From: CAVONB01 sp963697205
GTDB taxonomy: Bacteria > Pseudomonadota > Alphaproteobacteria > Rhizobiales > Hyphomicrobiaceae
Reading direction: 5' to 3'
Length of the DNA: 64,000 bases
Assembly (NCBI GenBank): GCA_963697205.1
Contig: CAVONB010000001.1
Location: 111,685-175,684, forward strand
Notes under the pieces: model-generated
Databases searched by the model: none
What the model was told of the DNA's origin: nothing
The model's input: only the letters and a program-made list of their open reading frames with translations
Program-made: the position numbers and the translations under genes
Shown here: piece after piece, positions 19,418 through 28,342 of the stretch
Layout: each line of letters begins with the position of its first letter
How positions within the stretch are numbered: the stretch's first letter is position 1

Positions 19418-20161
19418 ATGGCACGGGCAGCGCGTACGGCAGTGATTACCGGCTCCGGCCGCAACATCGGGCGCGGCTGTGCGCAGGAGCTTGCGCGGGC
19501 CGGCTTCAACATCGTCGTCAACGGGGCGAGGAACCGCAAGGACTGCGAGCGGGTCGCCGACGAGGTGCGCGCGATCGGTCCGGATGCGCTGATCGCGATG
19601 GCGGACGTCGGCGATCAGGCCGCCTGCCGCGGGCTTGCCGATGCGGCGCTCAAGGCGTTCGGGCGCGTCGATGCGTTCGTCAACAACGCGGCCTTGCGCG
19701 AGGCGCGGCCGTTTCTGGAATTGACCGACGACGAGATCAAACGTGTGATGGACGTCAACTGCAACGCCGCCATCTGGCTGTCACGCGCGTTCCTGCCCGC
19801 CATGATCGAGAATGGCTGGGGGCGCATCATCACGTTCACCGGCATGAACTCGCTGCGCGGCACCGGTGGGCGGCCGCATATCACCATGTCCAAGCATGCC
19901 GGCTGGGGGCTGATGAAGGCGCTCGCGCGCGAGTTCGGTCCGAAGGGCGTCACCGCAAACACGATCTCGCCCGGCACGTTTCCCGACGAGGACGACGACG
20001 TGGCAACGGATGCCAACCTGCAGCGGCTGCTGGCTCAGATCCCCGTCGGCCGGCTGGGGCAGCCGAGCGATATTTCGGGCCTCGTCGGCTTGTTGTGCTC
20101 GGAGCAGGGCGGCTTCATCAACGGGCAGATGATCCAGGTCAACGGCGGCGTTGAAACCTAG
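19418..20161 (+). CDS. Short-chain dehydrogenase/reductase with altered catalytic residues
   Basis: 247 residues; ATG at 19418 with a CAGGAGGG ribosome site. The cofactor loop TGSGRNIGRG and the NNAA motif (FVNNAALRE) mark a classical SDR of the FabG-like type. The C-terminal IPVGRLGQPSDISGLVGLL and GGFINGQMIQVNGG are typical. Unusually, the YxxxK motif reads ITMSK, with Ile at about residue 155 where the catalytic Tyr is expected and Lys159 retained. The usual Ser-Ser strand reads FTGMNS. Either catalysis differs or the protein is not a conventional reductase. A truncated copy of the gene start lies at 16652. The stop codon is embedded in a palindromic repeat. Confidence 0.85.
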   Translation: MARAARTAVITGSGRNIGRGCAQELARAGFNIVVNGARNRKDCERVADEVRAIGPDALIAMADVGDQAACRGLADAALKAFGRVDAFVNNAALREARPFLELTDDEIKRVMDVNCNAAIWLSRAFLPAMIENGWGRIITFTGMNSLRGTGGRPHITMSKHAGWGLMKALAREFGPKGVTANTISPGTFPDEDDDVATDANLQRLLAQIPVGRLGQPSDISGLVGLLCSEQGGFINGQMIQVNGGVET

Positions 20162-20237
20162 TGTTGCGCATCTGACGCTTGGTCCCCCTTTGCGGCTAGG
20201 TGTGCAACCAAGCGTCAGATGCCAAAAGCAACACTAG
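20158..20237. repeat. Palindromic repeat element, variant A
   Basis: Outer arms CTAGTGTTGC (20158-20167) and GCAACACTAG (20228-20237) enclose perfect 15-bp inner arms (20169-20183 with 20207-20221). The left arm contains the SDR stop codon TAG. The outer arms resemble those of variant B, which suggests one family of REP-like or MITE-like palindromes. Confidence 0.8.
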
Positions 20238-20253
20238 CATCCTAGACTTGCTC

Positions 20254-20324
20254 GTGTTCCTTCTGTCTCAGACATTTGCTCAAAAGCGCGCCGCAAGGAG
20301 AGGCGAATGTCTGAGACGGAACAC
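20254..20324. repeat. Palindromic repeat element, variant B copy 1
   Basis: Outer arms GTGTTCC/GGAACAC and perfect 12-bp inner arms GTCTCAGACATT (20265-20276) with AATGTCTGAGAC (20306-20317) enclose a GCGCGCCGC-containing loop. About 63 of 71 bases match the second copy at 52905-52975. Confidence 0.8.
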
Positions 20325-20362
20325 TCGCGTTCGGGGAACCGGCGCCAACAGCCCGATCCCCG

Positions 20363-20650
20363 TTATCGCCTGGAATCGTCGTCGCGGCGGCTGCCAATGA
20401 AGCCGAAGATGCGGGCGATCAGCCAGATCGGGACGACGACCACCGCGCCGACCAGGAAATAGCGGAAGGCCCATTCGATCGAGCCGAAGCCGAGGTCATA
20501 AAGGCGGCGTACGAACAGCTGCAGCCGGTAGATCAGGTTCTCCGGCGTGATGTTGAGTGCATGCAATACGATGCCGACGATGATCGACATGACAATCAGT
20601 CGGATGGCGACGCCCCAGGGGTTGCCACCCAGCAGCCGATCACGGTCCAT
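20363..20650 (-). CDS. Small conserved membrane protein (DUF6460-like)
   Basis: 95 residues from the ATG at 20650, with GAGGAG eleven bases upstream. It begins MDRDRLLGGNPWGVAIRL. There are two membrane segments (about residues 14-31, IRLIVMSIIVGIVLHAL, and 62-82, YFLVGAVVVVPIWLIARIFGF) joined by an amphipathic stretch with LIYRLQLFVRRLYDLG. The tail is charged (SRRDDDSRR). Similar short proteins are common in Hyphomicrobiales and of unknown function. It is divergent from the DEXH helicase gene, with a 113-base spacer. Confidence 0.75.
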   Translation of the reverse strand: MDRDRLLGGNPWGVAIRLIVMSIIVGIVLHALNITPENLIYRLQLFVRRLYDLGFGSIEWAFRYFLVGAVVVVPIWLIARIFGFIGSRRDDDSRR

Positions 20651-20763
20651 GACGCAGCGCTCCTCGCATCCTATGTTCCCTGGGCGCCGCCCATAGCACA
20701 GGTTCGGGCCGGACGCGATCCGCGGGTGCGCGCGGTGCGTCTTGATTGGGGACGACGGGACGG

Positions 20764-23538
20764 ATGGCGAAGCCGCGTAGAGGACCGGGGGCGAAGGGCG
20801 GGACGAAGAGCCTGGCCGCCGGCCGGGCCGTGCGTCGGGCCGCGAAGCCACCGCAGCCGGTCGTCGAGCGTGCCGACGCGCTGGCCGGACTGCTGCCCGC
20901 GCCCTTCCGCGACTGGTTTACGCGGCGCGGCTGGCAGCCCCGGGCGCATCAGATCGCGCTTCTGAAGCAGGCGCGGGCGCGGCGATCGACGCTGCTGATC
21001 GCGCCGACGGGGGCGGGCAAGACGCTCGCGGGGTTCCTGCCGAGCCTGGTGGCGTTGAGCGGGGCCAAGCGACCATCGAAGGCTGCGGGGCTGCACACGC
21101 TCTACATCTCGCCGCTGAAGGCGCTGGCGGTGGACGTCGCCCGCAATCTCGTGGCGCCGGTCAGCGAGATGGGGCTGCCGGTCAGGATCGAGACGCGTAC
21201 CGGCGATACGCCTGCCTCGCGCCGTCAGCGTCAGCGGACGCGGCCGCCCGAGATCTTGATGACGACGCCCGAACAGCTGGCTTTGCTGCTGAGCCACGAG
21301 GACGCGCCGTATCTGTTCGGCGACCTCGACACGGTGATCCTCGATGAATTGCACGCGCTCAGCGCCTCCAAGCGCGGCGACCTGCTTGTCGCTCGATCTG
21401 GCGCGGCTTCATGCGCTGGCGCCCGGGCTGATGGCGATCGGGCTGTCGGCGACGGTGGCGCGAGCCGTCCCGACTGCGCGCCTATCTTACGCCGCAGACG
21501 CGCGCCGGATACGCAGACCGCGCTGGCCGACGTGGTTGCGATCGGCGGCGGCGCGAAGCCTGACATCGCCATCCTGGAGCGCGACGAGCCGGTGCCTTGG
21601 GCGGGACATTCCGCGCGCTATGCGATGGCCGATCTCTACGACGCGATCCGGCGACACAGGCTGTCGCTTTTGTTCGTCAACACGCGCATGCAGGCGGAGC
21701 TCGTGTTCCAGGAGCTGTGGCGCATCAACGACGACAACCTTGCGATCGCGTTGCATCACGGCTCGCTCGATGTCGCTCAGCGGCGCAAGGTCGAGGCGGC
21801 GATGTCGGCAGGCCGACTAAAGGCCGTGGTGTGCACCTCGACACTGGATCTGGGCATCGACTGGGGCGATGTCGACCTTGTCGTCAACATCGGTGCGCCG
21901 AAGGGTGCGAGCCGGCTCATTCAGCGGATCGGGCGCGCCAATCATCGGCTGGACGAGCCGTCGCAGGCGCTACTCGTTCCGGCGAACCGGTTCGAGGTGC
22001 TGGAATGCCGGGCAGCGGTCGATGCCGCAGAGGCGGGCGCACAGGATGCCGTGGTGGCGCGTGCGGGGGCCCTCGACGTGCTGGCGCAGCACGTGATGGG
22101 CATGGCGTGCGCGGCGCCGTTCGATCCTGACGCGCTGTTCGACGAGGTGCGCACGGCGGCGCCTTACACCGGATTGACGCGCGCGCTTTTCGATCGCGTG
22201 GTCGACTTCGTCGCGACCGGCGGCTACGCGCTGAAGGCCTACGACCGGTTCGCGCGGCTGCGGCCGACGGGAGAGGGACGGCTGAGGGTCGCGCATCCGC
22301 GCGTCGTGCAACAGTACCGTCTCAACGTCGGCACGATCGTCGAAGCGCCGATGCTGAAGGTGCGGCTCGTCGGGCGCAGACGTGGGCCGGGGGCGACGTC
22401 AGAGCGCGACGCAGGAACGGCGGTCACGCGCGGGAGTGGTGCGCGGCTGATCGGCGGGCGCGTGCTGGGCGAGATCGAGGAATACTTCGTGGAGCAGTTG
22501 ACGCCCGGCGCGACGTTCGTGTTCGCCGGCGAGGTCTTGCGGTTCGAGGGCCTGCGCGAGACCGAGGCTTATGTCTCGCGCGCGACGGCGTCGGATCCGA
22601 TGGTGCCGAGCTACATGGGCGGCAAGTTTCCATTGTCGACGCATCTTGCCGCGCGCGTGCGCGCCATGCTTGCCGACCGTTCGTCATGGTCGCGGCTGCC
22701 GTTGCCGGTGGCCGAATGGCTCACACTTCAGGCCGAGGTCTCGATCGTGCCCGCACCGGGCGAAGTTCTTGTCGAGACGTTTGGGCGCGGCAACCGCCAC
22801 TTTCTCGTGGCGTATCCTTTCGAGGGGCGGCTCGCGCACCAGACACTCGGCATGCTGTTGACGCGCCGGCTGGAACGCGCGGGGGCGGGACCGCTCGGCT
22901 TCGTCGCCAATGATTACGGGCTGGCGGTGTGGGGGCTCGGTGATCTGTCGGCCATGATCGGGCGTGGGGCGCTCGATCTCGCGGCGCTGTTTGCTGAGGA
23001 CATGTTGGGCGACGACCTCGATGCGTGGCTGGCGGAGTCGAGCCTGATGAAGCGCACGTTCGGGCATTGTGCGGTGATCGCGGGGCTGATCGAGCGCCGT
23101 CATCCTGGCCGCGAGAAGTCGGGCCGGCAGGTGACGATGTCCACAGACCTCGTCTACGACGTCTTGCGCCGTCACGATCCCCACCACATCCTGCTCGAGG
23201 CGGCATGGGCGGATGCGGCGACGGGTCTTCTCGACATCGCGCGGCTGGGGGCGTTCCTGCGGCGCATTCGCGGGCACATCCGCCATCAGGCCTTGCCGCA
23301 GGTGTCGCCGCTCGCCGTGCCGATCCTGCTCGAGATCGGCAAGGAGCCGGTTCACGGGACAGCGCGCGAGGATCTGCTGCGGGATGCAGCCGACGCGCTG
23401 ATCGCGGAGGCGACGGGCGCGGAGGCAACGGGGCGGGTGCCTGCGGCGATCACGACGGCGGCGGAGGTAGAGCACACGCGCCGTTTGCGGCCGAAGGGTG
23501 CGAAGCGCAAGGCACGGCGGCAGCCAACGCTGCATTGA
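20764..23538 (+). CDS. Ligase-associated DEXH-box ATP-dependent helicase
   Basis: 924 codons from the ATG at 20764. The N-terminal basic leader is followed by Walker A APTGAGKT (about 80-87), SPLKALAVDVARN (motif Ia), TTPEQLALLLS (motif Ib) and DELH (about 194-197). The second RecA domain has TSTLDLGIDWGDVDLVV and QRIGRANHR (motif VI). The C-terminal part matches the Lhr-like, ligase-associated family. Although the frame is open throughout, residues about 208-250 are garbled. Motif III (GLSATVA) is encoded at 21430-21470 in another frame, and the true frame returns near 21520, so three mutually compensating indels are present. It is followed by PdeM, its usual partner in DNA damage response clusters; no ligase gene is in this window. 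Confidence 0.9.
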   Translation: MAKPRRGPGAKGGTKSLAAGRAVRRAAKPPQPVVERADALAGLLPAPFRDWFTRRGWQPRAHQIALLKQARARRSTLLIAPTGAGKTLAGFLPSLVALSGAKRPSKAAGLHTLYISPLKALAVDVARNLVAPVSEMGLPVRIETRTGDTPASRRQRQRTRPPEILMTTPEQLALLLSHEDAPYLFGDLDTVILDELHALSASKRGDLLVARSGAASCAGARADGDRAVGDGGASRPDCAPILRRRRAPDTQTALADVVAIGGGAKPDIAILERDEPVPWAGHSARYAMADLYDAIRRHRLSLLFVNTRMQAELVFQELWRINDDNLAIALHHGSLDVAQRRKVEAAMSAGRLKAVVCTSTLDLGIDWGDVDLVVNIGAPKGASRLIQRIGRANHRLDEPSQALLVPANRFEVLECRAAVDAAEAGAQDAVVARAGALDVLAQHVMGMACAAPFDPDALFDEVRTAAPYTGLTRALFDRVVDFVATGGYALKAYDRFARLRPTGEGRLRVAHPRVVQQYRLNVGTIVEAPMLKVRLVGRRRGPGATSERDAGTAVTRGSGARLIGGRVLGEIEEYFVEQLTPGATFVFAGEVLRFEGLRETEAYVSRATASDPMVPSYMGGKFPLSTHLAARVRAMLADRSSWSRLPLPVAEWLTLQAEVSIVPAPGEVLVETFGRGNRHFLVAYPFEGRLAHQTLGMLLTRRLERAGAGPLGFVANDYGLAVWGLGDLSAMIGRGALDLAALFAEDMLGDDLDAWLAESSLMKRTFGHCAVIAGLIERRHPGREKSGRQVTMSTDLVYDVLRRHDPHHILLEAAWADAATGLLDIARLGAFLRRIRGHIRHQALPQVSPLAVPILLEIGKEPVHGTAREDLLRDAADALIAEATGAEATGRVPAAITTAAEVEHTRRLRPKGAKRKARRQPTLH

Positions 23539-23588
23539 TTTGCGGACGAGACGGGGTGTGACGGGGCGAGGCGCATGCGGGGGCATCG

Positions 23589-24308
23589 ATGACGGCGGCG
23601 GTTGGACGCGCGCGCGACGAGGCGGCTTATCTCATGCAGACGATCGGCATCGGCGGTGCGGACGTGGTGGCGGATCGGGCCGGTGCGCTTTACTGGCCCG
23701 CGGAACGCGCGCTGGTCGTCGCGGATCTGCATCTGGAGAAGGGTTCGTCGTTTGCGCGGCGCCATGTGTTTCTGCCGCCCTACGACTCGCGCGAGACGCT
23801 GGCGCGACTGGCTGACGTGATCGCGCGGATGGCACCGAGCGTGGTGATTGCGCTCGGCGACAGCTTCCATGATGCCGATGGTGCGCTGAGGCTCGGGGCG
23901 GAGGAGCGCGAGGCTCTCGCGGCATTGCAGACGGGCCGGACGTGGATCTGGGTCAACGGCAATCACGACGGCGGCGCCGATGTGCTGCCTGGCGGCGAGC
24001 GGTGCGACCAGCTTGTGCTCGGCGGCGTGACGCTCAGGCACGAGCCTGACGCAGATAGCGAGGGCGCGGAGATCGCGGGACATCTGCATCCTGCAGCGCG
24101 GGTCGCGCTCGCCGGCGCCTCGATGCGACGGGCATGCTTCATTGCGTGCGCCGACCGGCTGGTGCTGCCTGCGTTCGGTGCGCTGACCGGCGGGCTCAAC
24201 GTGCTGTCAGCGCCGTTCGTGCCGCTGTTCGGCGACGACTTTTCGGTCTGGGTGCTGGGGGGACGCGGCGTCTATCCGGCGGCGCGGCGCGCGTTGCGGC
24301 CCGACTGA
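23589..24308 (+). CDS. pdeM: Ligase-associated metallophosphoesterase PdeM
   Basis: 239 residues. The calcineurin-like metal-binding motifs appear in order: DLHLEKG (about 46-52), GDSFHD (90-95), GNHD (124-127), RHEP (150-153) and GHLHP (164-168). They are predicted to bind two divalent metals. Members of this family found next to DEXH helicases have nuclease or phosphoesterase activity in DNA repair. It begins 50 bases after the helicase stop, probably in one transcript with it. An alternative start is an internal ATG at residue 16 (MQTIGIGGADVV). Confidence 0.88.
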   Translation: MTAAVGRARDEAAYLMQTIGIGGADVVADRAGALYWPAERALVVADLHLEKGSSFARRHVFLPPYDSRETLARLADVIARMAPSVVIALGDSFHDADGALRLGAEEREALAALQTGRTWIWVNGNHDGGADVLPGGERCDQLVLGGVTLRHEPDADSEGAEIAGHLHPAARVALAGASMRRACFIACADRLVLPAFGALTGGLNVLSAPFVPLFGDDFSVWVLGGRGVYPAARRALRPD

Positions 24309-24330
24309 GGGCGTTGAGCGTGCGGGGTCG

Positions 24331-25269
24331 TCAGCGCGCCGGGCGGCCGAAGAAGCGGGAGGCGACGAGGCCGGCGGCGACGGCCAGCAAGACAGTGGCA
24401 ATGCCATACAGCAGCGCGTTCTTGAAGGCGAAGTCGTGGACGAACCGCTCCAGACCTTCGCGGGAGAGGGTGACCTTGGACACGTGCCTCGCCAGCAATT
24501 GGCCTTCGCGGAAAAGGTAGACGCGCGCTACAAGCGGGCCGACCGGCACGTTCGCGGGCAGGTCGATGGAGCTGCGGAACAGGCTGCGGCCGATGAACGC
24601 GACGCCGTAGTCCTGCTGCACGTAGAGGCCGTCCTTGGTCTTCAGCCGGATGACGCCTTCGCGGTACTGCTTGAGGTCGCCGGGTACAAAGTCGGCGTTG
24701 CCTGACGCCGGCGTGATGCGAATGTGGGAGAAGCCGATCTCGTTTTCGCTCAGCACCTTCTTGTCGGCGATCTCCTCCAGCGGCCGCGTCGTGGCGATCG
24801 TGTAGTAGCTCGGCACGTTCTGGAAGACGGCGGAGGACGTGTTCACCCAGATGCCCGCGACCTGCGACTTGCGGCGGACGACGAGGCGCGTCGGTGTGCC
24901 CTCCAGCACGATCACAATGTCGTAGAGGCCGGCTTCGGCACTCTGCTGGCGCGAGTTGTCGACCGCGCCGAAGACGACGATCTCGGTGCCGGTGAAGCTG
25001 GAGGTGACGGCGACGCTGCGGCTCGACACGTCGGCCTGAACGGATTCCGGCGGCTGGAACTCGGGCAGAGCGGGCAGCGGCGGCGGGTAGCGGCCGAGGG
25101 GGGCGGCCTCGATCGTCGGGGGGGCGTTACGATTGCGCCGCTGTGCCTGGCTGGTGTCCGCGACCGCGACCAGCGTGGCCAGTGCGGCGAGCGCAAGTGC
25201 GACCACGCGCCGGGCCCTGGCCGCGATCGGAGCGGCGAGAGGCGGGACGATGGCGGTGCTCTCGGTCAC
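24331..25269 (-). CDS. TIGR02186 family membrane-anchored protein
   Basis: About 312 residues from a GTG at 25269; no ATG is available and longer starts would need TTG. A signal sequence (VVALALAALATLVAVADTSQAQ) leads to a periplasmic domain with VTSSFTGTEIVVFGAVD, the hallmark of the TIGR02186 family, and DIVIVLEGTPTRLVVRRKSQVAGIWVNTS. A C-terminal membrane anchor follows at about ALLYGIATVLLAVAAGLVASRFFG. The biochemical role is unknown; relatives often accompany sulfite-exporter-like genes, which are not seen here. It converges with pdeM, leaving 22 bases between the stops. Confidence 0.82.
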   Translation of the reverse strand: MTESTAIVPPLAAPIAARARRVVALALAALATLVAVADTSQAQRRNRNAPPTIEAAPLGRYPPPLPALPEFQPPESVQADVSSRSVAVTSSFTGTEIVVFGAVDNSRQQSAEAGLYDIVIVLEGTPTRLVVRRKSQVAGIWVNTSSAVFQNVPSYYTIATTRPLEEIADKKVLSENEIGFSHIRITPASGNADFVPGDLKQYREGVIRLKTKDGLYVQQDYGVAFIGRSLFRSSIDLPANVPVGPLVARVYLFREGQLLARHVSKVTLSREGLERFVHDFAFKNALLYGIATVLLAVAAGLVASRFFGRPAR

Positions 25270-25407
25270 GGGGTTGACGATGCATCCTGGCTGGGCGCGC
25301 GGCTGCGGGCGAATGCCTCCGATGCGGGCACAAAATCGGAAGACGCAGGAAGAATCAATCGATCGTTTCAATCCGTGTGCATGGAGCGAGCCGCCGGATC
25401 AGGGCGT

Positions 25408-26451
25408 CTACGGATTTTCAGCGGCGGAGCCGGCCAAGCGACCGGCTGCGGCGCGCGCCTCGTGCATCAGGCGGGCGAGGATCGCGGCGACCGGCTCAAT
25501 GCGGTCGGCGAAGGCGACGGACTGGCCCATGGAAAGCAGGCCGCGCTCGATGTCGCCGGTCTCGTAGGCTTCGCGCTGGCGGACGCCGGCCGACATCTCG
25601 CGGTAAGCCTCGTAGTCGGTCACGCCTTCGGCTTCCAGGGCGGCGACGCGGCGGGCGTGCGCGTTGTCCAGCACGCGGTAGGTATTGCGGAAGGTCGCCA
25701 TGACGAGGCGTGAGGCGGTCTCGTCACAGGCGATCAGGCGCTCCTTGTAGGTGCGGTGCGCCCATATCTCCTCGGCGACGGTCATGCGCGTGCCGATGGT
25801 GACGGCGTCTGCGCCCATGGCGATGGCGGCGGCGATCTGGCTGCCGTGGCCGATGCCGCCGCCGATCGAAAGCGGGATGCGCAGGGTGCGGCCGGCGAGC
25901 GGTGCTTGCACGAACGTGCCGACGAGACTGAGGCCAGGGTGGCCGCCGCATTCCGCGCCGACGACGGCGACCGCGTCGACGCCGAGGCGCTCGGCGGAGA
26001 CGGCATGGCGGACGCTGGCCGTCTTGTGGATGACAATCACGCCGGCCTCGCGCAGGACCGGCAGCAAGTCCTTCGGCGGCAGGCCGGCGGTCTCCACGAT
26101 GCGTATGCCTTCCTCGATCAGGATGCGGGCGTGGCCCGGGAGGAGGGCGTTGTCTTCGGCGCGGGGCGTGGCATAGAGGTTGACGCCGAAGCGGTGGCCG
26201 GCTGCGAGCGCGCGGCACTTCTGGAGCTCGGCGCGGAAGGCGCCGGGGTCGGGGAACGTGCGCGCGGTGATGAAGCCCATGGCGCCGGCCCTGACGCAGG
26301 CGGCGACGTACCGGGCGTCGGCCAGCCACATGAGGCCGCCGCATAGGACCGGATGGTCGATGCCGAGCAGCTCGGTCAGCCGCGTGCGGAAGACGGGGGC
26401 GGTGCGTTCGCTGTCGCCAGCGGCCGGTGCCTCAGCAGTGGCCGGCGTCAT
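25408..26451 (-). CDS. Nitronate monooxygenase-like FMN enzyme
   Basis: 347 residues with an (alpha/beta)8 FMN-barrel pattern. The N-terminal TRLTELLGIDHPVLCGGLMWLA, the central VGAECGGHPG and the phosphate-binding IPLSIGGGIGHGSQIAAAIAMGADAVTIGTR match the nitronate monooxygenase / 2-nitropropane dioxygenase and enoyl-ACP reductase II family. The usual catalytic histidine region falls at ECGGHPG. Its ATG overlaps the stop of the upstream ThDP enzyme (ATGA), so the two are translationally coupled and probably act in one pathway. The physiological substrate could be a nitronate or an enoyl-CoA. Confidence 0.88.
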   Translation of the reverse strand: MTPATAEAPAAGDSERTAPVFRTRLTELLGIDHPVLCGGLMWLADARYVAACVRAGAMGFITARTFPDPGAFRAELQKCRALAAGHRFGVNLYATPRAEDNALLPGHARILIEEGIRIVETAGLPPKDLLPVLREAGVIVIHKTASVRHAVSAERLGVDAVAVVGAECGGHPGLSLVGTFVQAPLAGRTLRIPLSIGGGIGHGSQIAAAIAMGADAVTIGTRMTVAEEIWAHRTYKERLIACDETASRLVMATFRNTYRVLDNAHARRVAALEAEGVTDYEAYREMSAGVRQREAYETGDIERGLLSMGQSVAFADRIEPVAAILARLMHEARAAAGRLAGSAAENP

Positions 26452-28094
26452 GCCTTGAGGCTCTCAAGCGTGAGGCCGGGCGCGATGTGGTCGACGTCGG
26501 TCCTGACGTCGACGACGACCGGACCCGGCTCGGCCAGGGCCTCGGCGACGACGGCTTGCGCCTCGGCCAGCGTGCGGATCGTCAGGCCCTTGGCGCCGAA
26601 GCTTTCGGCCCACTTGGCGAAGTCGGGGTTGCGAAGGTCGGTGCCGTGGTTGTTGCCGGGATAGCTGCGCTCCTGGTGCATGCGGATGGTGCCGTAGCTG
26701 CCGTTGTTGGAGACGAACACCTTGACGGGCACGCGGCGCTGGACGGCGGTGGCGAGTTCCGAACCCGTCATCATCAGGCCGCCGTCGCCGATCCAGGTGA
26801 TGACCTGGCGGTCGGGCAGGCGCAGGCCCGCGGCGACAGCGGCGGGCATGCCGATGCCCATCGCGCCGCCGACGCAGCCGATCATCAGGTGGCTCGGCTT
26901 GAAGGCGAAATGCTTGTGCAGCCAGCCGGAGAAGTTGCCGGCATCCATGGCGAAGACGGCGTCGTCGGGGATGCGGCCGGCGTAGGCGGCGACGATGGCG
27001 CCCATGTCGAGCTTGCCGTCGGCGGGGGGCGACCAGGGCTGTCCGGCGCGCACGTAGTCGTTGAGCTTGGCGATCCAGGCCTTGCGTCCAGAGGGAGCGG
27101 GTGGGGCGGCCTTGGCAAGCGCTGCGAGGAAGGCGACGGGATCGGCGACGATGGGGTGCGCGGTGTCGTAGACGCGACCGATCTTGGCGGGATCGTCATA
27201 GACGTGAACGAGCGGCTGCTTCGGCGTCGGCGCCTGCGGGAAGGTATAGCCCTGGGTCGGGGTCTCGCCCAGGCGTGTGCCGACGGCCAGGATGAGATCG
27301 GCGGCGGCGTAGAGGTCGACCTGGGGCTTGGGGATCTTGAAGCCCAGGTGGCCGGCATAGTGGGGATGGGCGTTGTCGAAATAGTCCTGGCGCTTGAAGC
27401 CGGTGACGACGGGCACGGCCAAGGCTTCGGCGGCGTGCGCCAGCACCTTGCGGCCGTGATCTGTGCCGACGCTGCCGCCGACGATCAGGAGCGGGCGTTC
27501 GGCCTTGGCGAGAAGGGCTGCGACGGCCGAGATGTCGGCGGGCGCGCCGAGTGCTGCGGGGGCGAGCGGGCCGACGGCCTTGGCCGCTGTGGTGTCCTCG
27601 AGCATGTCCTCGGGCAGGACGACGACGCATGGGCCCGGTGTAGGGGATCGGGCAACCTGATAGGCGCGCGCGACGATCTCTGGCAGGCGGTCAGCGCTTT
27701 CGACGAGCCACACGCCCTTGGCCATGTCGGCGAACGTCTTGACGTAGTCGACCTCCTGGAAGGCGCCGCGGCCGATGTCGTGGCGCGGCACCTGGCCGAC
27801 GAACAGGATCATCGGCACGGCGTCCTGCTCGGCGACGTGGACGGCGATGGAGGCGTTGGTGGCGCCGGGGCCGCGGCTGACGAAGGCGATGCCCGGTTTG
27901 CCGGTGATCTTGGCGTCGGTGACGGCCATGAACCCGGCGCTGCCCTCGTGGCGGCAGACGACGGTCTCGACGGCGTTCTGCAGGCCGAGGGCGTCGAGGA
28001 CGGCGAGGTAGCTCTCACCAGGCACGCAGAAGACACGGTCGGTGCCGTGCGTGGCGAGACAATCGACGAGCAGGTCGGCGGCGCGGCGGGACAT
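26448..28094 (-). CDS. Thiamine diphosphate-dependent enzyme, acetolactate synthase-like
   Basis: 548 residues. The Pyr domain at the N-terminus has DRVFCVPGESYLAVLDAL with the ThDP-activating glutamate region (RHEGSAGFMAVTDA). The middle domain carries LLIVGGSVGTDHG. The PP domain has the cofactor motif GDGGLMMTGSELATAVQR ending in SNNGSYGTI, matching GDG-x(~25)-NN. It belongs to the decarboxylase / acetohydroxyacid synthase family, but no small regulatory subunit is present. A degradative ThDP lyase or decarboxylase is as likely as a biosynthetic enzyme. It is the first gene of a pair with the FMN enzyme, overlapping by four bases. Confidence 0.88.
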   Translation of the reverse strand: MSRRAADLLVDCLATHGTDRVFCVPGESYLAVLDALGLQNAVETVVCRHEGSAGFMAVTDAKITGKPGIAFVSRGPGATNASIAVHVAEQDAVPMILFVGQVPRHDIGRGAFQEVDYVKTFADMAKGVWLVESADRLPEIVARAYQVARSPTPGPCVVVLPEDMLEDTTAAKAVGPLAPAALGAPADISAVAALLAKAERPLLIVGGSVGTDHGRKVLAHAAEALAVPVVTGFKRQDYFDNAHPHYAGHLGFKIPKPQVDLYAAADLILAVGTRLGETPTQGYTFPQAPTPKQPLVHVYDDPAKIGRVYDTAHPIVADPVAFLAALAKAAPPAPSGRKAWIAKLNDYVRAGQPWSPPADGKLDMGAIVAAYAGRIPDDAVFAMDAGNFSGWLHKHFAFKPSHLMIGCVGGAMGIGMPAAVAAGLRLPDRQVITWIGDGGLMMTGSELATAVQRRVPVKVFVSNNGSYGTIRMHQERSYPGNNHGTDLRNPDFAKWAESFGAKGLTIRTLAEAQAVVAEALAEPGPVVVDVRTDVDHIAPGLTLESLKA

Positions 28095-28342
28095 GGGACG
28101 TTCCTGGCGATGTCTGGACGGCGGGCGGGATCGAAGGAGGATGGGCTTTTGCGGCAGCTAAGCAGGTTTGGCGCGGGCCGCCAATGGCCGGCCGCCGGGC
28201 TGAACGACTGGGCTGAACGGCTGCGCGGGCGGGTGGCGGTTGAGGGCCGGTCGATTGGCAGTCTCTGGCAGTCTCTGGCCGGTCAACCACGCTTGCGTGC
28301 GATGCTGATCTTTTGCCGAACCTGTGCCACGATCGTCAGGCC

